Shown: one piece after another, positions 60,805 through 64,000 of the stretch | Position numbering within the stretch: position 1 is the stretch's first letter | How the letters are laid out: each line of letters starts with the position of its first letter | NCBI GenBank assembly: GCA_050331115.1 | Contig: JBHJHD010000043.1 | Coordinates: 124,001 to 188,000 of the forward strand | Direction of reading: 5' to 3' | Source: JBCCAG01 sp050331115 | Lineage (GTDB): Bacteria > Cyanobacteriota > Cyanobacteriia > CAKZMO01 | Length of the DNA stretch: 64,000 nt | Made by a program: the position numbers and the translations under genes | Notes under the pieces: model-generated | Told to the model about the DNA's origin: nothing | The model's input: only the letters and a program-made list of their open reading frames with translations | Databases searched by the model: none

Positions 60805-62919
60805 ATGGCCGTCCTTTCGATCGCGACGTTAGCGCAACTATGTCAAACGAGCCCTGTAGGCAAGCAGTTGCCCAACGCCCTATATGTCCACCGGTCAGCG
60901 CTGCCTGCTTTGTCTCCTGAGCTCCAGCGCTACGATGCCCGAGCGCGGGAGCTTGCCCCTCAGGTGCACAGCGCCACCCTAGTAAAAATCAACACCAGAA
61001 AACCTCAGGTTTCGTACCTGTTTTATCCGGGCTTTGAGACGGAGCCCCATCCTGCCCTAGCGCGGAGCGTGCAGGTAAACCTAGAGACGCTCACCGTCAC
61101 GGGGCGTGACTACAGCAGGGCCAAAAATCCCCCCATTTTGCACCGCAAAGAGACCTTTGTCACCCCAAGCTATCCGCACTATGAAGCCTTTGCCTGGCTG
61201 ACGCAGCAGGAAGAGGCGCTAGGGCTGCTGGACGGGGCGCGCGGCATTGGGTTTAGTGACGCCTGGCAGCGGCGATTGGAGGCTCAACAGCTTGAAGTTT
61301 ATCGCGATGGTCTGGCCTGCCCGATTCAGGGCGGGGAGAAGAGAGGGACGCAGTTCGCCCCCCAGCAGGCCGAATCTCAACAGGCCGCTTCCCAACAGGA
61401 CGCCCCGCAACAGGACGCCCTCCAACAGCCGACAATTCAGCGCCATAAAGCCGCGATCGCCCGCGTCAGCGTCTCGAAGCCCGTGCGGCTCGCGGTTGAG
61501 GCGGGGCTGTTTACCCCGGACAGCACCTACTTTGACTACGGCTGCGGACGCGGTGCAGACGTGGAATACGTCAAGCGGCTGGGCTACGCGAGTTCTGGCT
61601 GGGACCCCCACTATCGGCCTGACGGTCAGCCCACCCCTGCCGATGTGGTCAACCTGGGCTACGTAATCAACGTGATTGAGGAGGCTGCCGAGCGGCGGGA
61701 GACCTTGATTGAGGCCTGGGACCTGGCGCAGCGGGTGCTGATTGTGGCGGCGCAGGTGCTGGTGGACGATCGCAGCCAGGGCAGGGTCTACGGCGACGGC
61801 ATCATTACGCGCCGCAACACCTTTCAAAAGTACTACGAGCAGGAGGAGCTGAAGGCCTACGTCGACCAGGTGCTAGGCGTCGACGCGGTGCCGATGGCGC
61901 TGGGCATCTACGCCGTGTTCCGCGACGAGGCCCAGGCCGAAAGCTTCCGGGCCTCTCGCTTTCGCTCCCGGGTTAGCGCGCCGCGCATTTGCCTCAAAGT
62001 CAGCCAGTTTGAGCGCTACCGGGAGCTGCTGCAGCCGCTGATGGCGTTTTACGCGGAGCGGGGGCGACTGCCCGCTGCCGATGAGGTGGAAACCCAGGGC
62101 TGCGGCGCGATCGCAGCAGAACTAGGCTCCCTGCGCCGCGCCTTTACCCTGGTGCTGCAGGCGACCAACCGAGACGAGTGGGAGGCGATCGCCGAGACCC
62201 GCCGCCAGGATTTGATGGTGTACCTGGCCTTGAGCCACTTTGGCCGTCGCCCCCAGTTTAAGCACCTCACCCCGACGGTGCAGCACGACGTCAAAGCTCT
62301 GTTTGGCAGCTACCGGCAGGCCTGCACCGCCGCCGACCTGATGCTGATGAGCCTGGGCAATACTGAAATCTTGGCCCAGCGCTGCCGCCAGAGCGCAGTG
62401 GGTCAGCAGCGCCCCAACTCCCTTTGGGTGCACGTGTCGGCTTTAGAAAAGCTGGACCCGCTGCTGCGCCTCTATGAGGGCTGCGCCTCCCGCACCATTG
62501 GGCGGCTAGAGGAGGCGACGGTGGTCAAGTTCCACATCGGCACGCCGAGGATTACCTACCTGGTGGTTCCGGAGTTTGACGCCGACCCCCACCCGGCGCT
62601 GCACACCAGCATGCAGATCGATCTGCAGGATTTGCGGGTGCGCTACCGCGACTATGACCCCGACAACCCGCCGCTGCTGCACCAGAAGGCGCAGGTGGTC
62701 GCCCCAGATTACCCAAGCTACGAGAAGTTTGCGAAGCTGAGCGGCCAAGAGCAGCGCTGGGGGCTGCTGGACGACATAAAGGGGATTGGCGATCGCCGGG
62801 GCTGGCAGCTGCGGCTAGCGGAGTACTGTGCGGAGCTGCGGGGGCATCGGGTGGTGTGGCGCAAGGATGCGGACCCGTATCGGGTGAGGGTGCTGAAGGC
62901 GGCGATACGGCGGCGATGA
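60805..62919 (+). CDS. DNA phosphorothioation-associated putative methyltransferase
   Basis: From ATG 60805 (MAVLSIATLAQLCQ; a GTG three codons earlier is possible) the protein has 704 residues. A central SAM-dependent methyltransferase domain starts near 240 (FDYGCGRGADVEYVKRLG, then VVNLGYVINVIEEAAERRET). It is flanked by two related domains of about 150 residues. They share PNALYVHRSAL/PNSLWVHVSAL, ATLVKINTRKPQVSYLFYP/ATVVKFHIGTPRITYLVVP and SYPHYEAFAWLT/DYPSYEKFAKLS. This matches the family found beside dnd genes. A 5-residue Gln-rich repeat joins the first flanking domain to the core. A cysteine desulfurase gene, the usual sulfur donor of phosphorothioation, is convergent just downstream. 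Confidence 0.82.
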   Translation: MAVLSIATLAQLCQTSPVGKQLPNALYVHRSALPALSPELQRYDARARELAPQVHSATLVKINTRKPQVSYLFYPGFETEPHPALARSVQVNLETLTVTGRDYSRAKNPPILHRKETFVTPSYPHYEAFAWLTQQEEALGLLDGARGIGFSDAWQRRLEAQQLEVYRDGLACPIQGGEKRGTQFAPQQAESQQAASQQDAPQQDALQQPTIQRHKAAIARVSVSKPVRLAVEAGLFTPDSTYFDYGCGRGADVEYVKRLGYASSGWDPHYRPDGQPTPADVVNLGYVINVIEEAAERRETLIEAWDLAQRVLIVAAQVLVDDRSQGRVYGDGIITRRNTFQKYYEQEELKAYVDQVLGVDAVPMALGIYAVFRDEAQAESFRASRFRSRVSAPRICLKVSQFERYRELLQPLMAFYAERGRLPAADEVETQGCGAIAAELGSLRRAFTLVLQATNRDEWEAIAETRRQDLMVYLALSHFGRRPQFKHLTPTVQHDVKALFGSYRQACTAADLMLMSLGNTEILAQRCRQSAVGQQRPNSLWVHVSALEKLDPLLRLYEGCASRTIGRLEEATVVKFHIGTPRITYLVVPEFDADPHPALHTSMQIDLQDLRVRYRDYDPDNPPLLHQKAQVVAPDYPSYEKFAKLSGQEQRWGLLDDIKGIGDRRGWQLRLAEYCAELRGHRVVWRKDADPYRVRVLKAAIRRR
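61363..61437 (+). repeat. Five 15-bp tandem repeats inside the methyltransferase gene
   Basis: CAGCAGGCCGAATCT, CAACAGGCCGCTTCC, CAACAGGACGCCCCG, CAACAGGACGCCCTC and CAACAGCCGACAATT follow in frame. They encode QQAES, QQAAS, QQDAP, QQDAL and QQPTI. They form a flexible linker before the methyltransferase core. Confidence 0.9.
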
Positions 62920-63247
62920 TGGCGAAAGAGGCAAGCATGTTTAGCGGAGGGGCGTAGCGTGCTATGCCCGTATGAGGGCTATCCTGGGCGTTGATGGATT
63001 CTGGTATGAGTTCGCGGCGTTGGATGGGCCCGAAGTCAGGCGGTACGGACATGGCAGTGTTTAGCGTTCTGGAAGCCCCCATCCCTAGCCCTTCCCCCAA
63101 TGCTGAGGGAAGGGAACCAGACCCCCCTCTCCCAACGTTGGGAGAGGGGCCGGGGGGGAGGGCTAGGAGCACGCTAAACAGATACGTGCCATGTCTGTAC
63201 GAAATGCATATCCCAAGTCAGAAATGCCTAATTCAGTACGCCATTTC
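62920..63247. other. 328-base convergent intergenic region with a foldback element
   Basis: This stretch lies between the stops of the methyltransferase and cysteine desulfurase genes. It is filled mainly by the inverted-repeat element at 63042-63200. No gene was seen. Confidence 0.6.
63042..63200. repeat. Foldback (MITE- or REP-like) element with terminal inverted repeats
   Basis: TGTTTAGCGT (63058-63067) and ACGCTAAACA (63171-63180) are perfect inverted repeats. Outside them GTACGGACATGGCA and TGCCATGTCTGTAC pair with one mismatch, offset by a few bases. Inside, CCTAGCCCTTCCCCC pairs with the GGGGGAGGGCTAGG end. A perfect palindrome at 63124-63149 (centre AACGTT) and CCCTTCCC/GGGAAGGG form secondary stems. 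The element has no coding capacity. Such G/C-run repeats are common between genes in filamentous cyanobacteria. Confidence 0.7.
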
Positions 63248-64000
63248 TCAGAGCAGTCGGGCGATGTCGGCTACGGTTCTACCTAAAAGTTCGGCGGCTT
63301 GATCGACTTCGGCCTCGGTGGTGAACTTGCCCAAGCCGATGCGGAGCGCGCCTTCGATGTGCGGCTCGGGCAGGTTCATGGCGCTGAGCACGTGGGAAGG
63401 CGCGCCGCCGGAGGCGCAGGCGGCGCCGGTGGAAATGGCGAGCTGGTGGCGAACTCTGGCTACGACGGCCCCGTTGGGGATGCCGGGAATAGAGACGTGG
63501 AGGTTGCCGGCCAGGCAATGGCTGCGATCGCCGTTGACGACGAGCTGGGGAATGCGATCGCTCAAAAGCTGCTGGAGGCGATCGCGCTTTTGGGCAATTT
63601 CGGCTTCGTCTTGGGCCATCTCTAGCGATCGCAGGCGACAGGCTTCGCCAAGGCCGACGATGCCGGGGAGGTTGAGGGTGCCGGGCCGGAGGCCCTGTTG
63701 CTGACCGCCGCCATAGACGAGCGGCGCGAGGGGGTGGCCGCGCCGCACTGCCAGGGCCCCAACGCCTTGTGGGCCGTAGAGCTTGTGGGCGGAGAGGGCC
63801 AGCATTGTAATGCCCCAGTCGCTGAAGTGGAGGGGGACTTTGCCGACGGCTTGGGAGGCGTCGCAGAGGAAGGGCACCCGGTGGGCTTGGGCGATCGCGG
63901 CAATTTTTTCTATAGGGTAAATTGTGCCCACCTCGTTGCTGGCGGCCATGACGCAGAGGAGGTCGAGACCGCGATCGCAGGCTTGCTCTAGGGCGATGCG
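63248..64000 (-). CDS. Cysteine desulfurase (IscS/NifS/DndA family), 5' end beyond window
   Basis: The frame is open from the window edge to the stop at 63248, giving 250 residues of a class V aminotransferase-fold enzyme. PLP Lys lies in ALSAHKLYGPQGVGA. GLRPGTLNLPGIVGLGEA and the catalytic-loop Cys in STGAACASGGAPSHVLSA follow. The C-terminal LRIGLGKFTTEAEVDQAAEL is typical of the DndA/NifS group. It supplies persulfide sulfur from cysteine. The convergent neighbour is a phosphorothioation-associated methyltransferase, which raises the chance that this is DndA rather than a general IscS. The missing N-terminus prevents a decision. Confidence 0.9.
   Translation of the reverse strand, partial: RIALEQACDRGLDLLCVMAASNEVGTIYPIEKIAAIAQAHRVPFLCDASQAVGKVPLHFSDWGITMLALSAHKLYGPQGVGALAVRRGHPLAPLVYGGGQQQGLRPGTLNLPGIVGLGEACRLRSLEMAQDEAEIAQKRDRLQQLLSDRIPQLVVNGDRSHCLAGNLHVSIPGIPNGAVVARVRHQLAISTGAACASGGAPSHVLSAMNLPEPHIEGALRIGLGKFTTEAEVDQAAELLGRTVADIARLL

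Overview
The window comes from a cyanobacterium. The octamer GCGATCGC (HIP1) and its core recur in genes and spacers throughout. NdhM of the cyanobacterial NDH-1 complex, a cyanoexosortase with a PTPA-type substrate, a PatA-type/PilH/CheW/PilJ taxis locus and a cyanobacterial-style Mrp antiporter operon all agree. The DNA is GC-rich by eye, which would fit a Leptolyngbya-like or other moderately high-GC filamentous lineage. That placement is inference. No rRNA, tRNA, CRISPR array, insertion sequence or phage gene was recognised.

Layout. 1-4.3 kb: phototaxis/type IV pilus signalling operon on the minus strand (PatA-type regulator, CheY-like regulator, CheW, PilJ-type receptor cut by the window edge). 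5.1-11.8 kb: cellulose operon bcsZ-bcsB-bcsA, in which bcsB is interrupted by a single in-frame TAG. 12-15 kb: a lipoprotein and two divergent pentapeptide-repeat proteins. 15-21 kb: an RND efflux pump with its adaptor and a glutathione S-transferase, behind a TetR regulator. The same 14-bp inverted repeat lies before the regulator and before the GST. 21-27 kb: small housekeeping or unknown genes, ndhM and a zinc-ribbon PP2C phosphatase.

27-34.4 kb: a compact cyanoexosortase A module (PTPA substrate, sortase, HpsJ-like partner), then a CHAT-FHA protease-like protein, an unknown acidic protein and an FHA-PrsW membrane protease. This looks like a phosphothreonine-linked proteolysis module. 34.6-39.9 kb: housekeeping genes (def, ftsX, aat, rpsN), a cupin and a LysR regulator. 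40.3-43.3 kb: a cyclooxygenase-like fatty-acid dioxygenase followed by a catalase-related hydroperoxide-processing enzyme, an oxylipin pair. 43.4-47.4 kb: Mrp Na+/H+ antiporter operon CDEFG-A'-B. 48.4-51.3 kb: ileS.

51.6-60.6 kb: a glycine betaine demethylation island. A BCCT transporter, a sarcosine oxidase and a GntR/UTRA regulator run one way. A Rieske oxygenase, a dimethylglycine dehydrogenase and an EamA exporter run the other. A perfect 16-bp palindrome lies between the two arms. The enzymes would take betaine to dimethylglycine, sarcosine and glycine. 60.6-64 kb: a structured RNA candidate with a terminator, a DNA phosphorothioation-associated methyltransferase with duplicated flanking domains, a foldback repeat, and the 3' part of a cysteine desulfurase gene. 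This may be the edge of a dnd locus.

Short tandem repeats with 12-15 bp periods occur at several unrelated places, both inside genes and between them.
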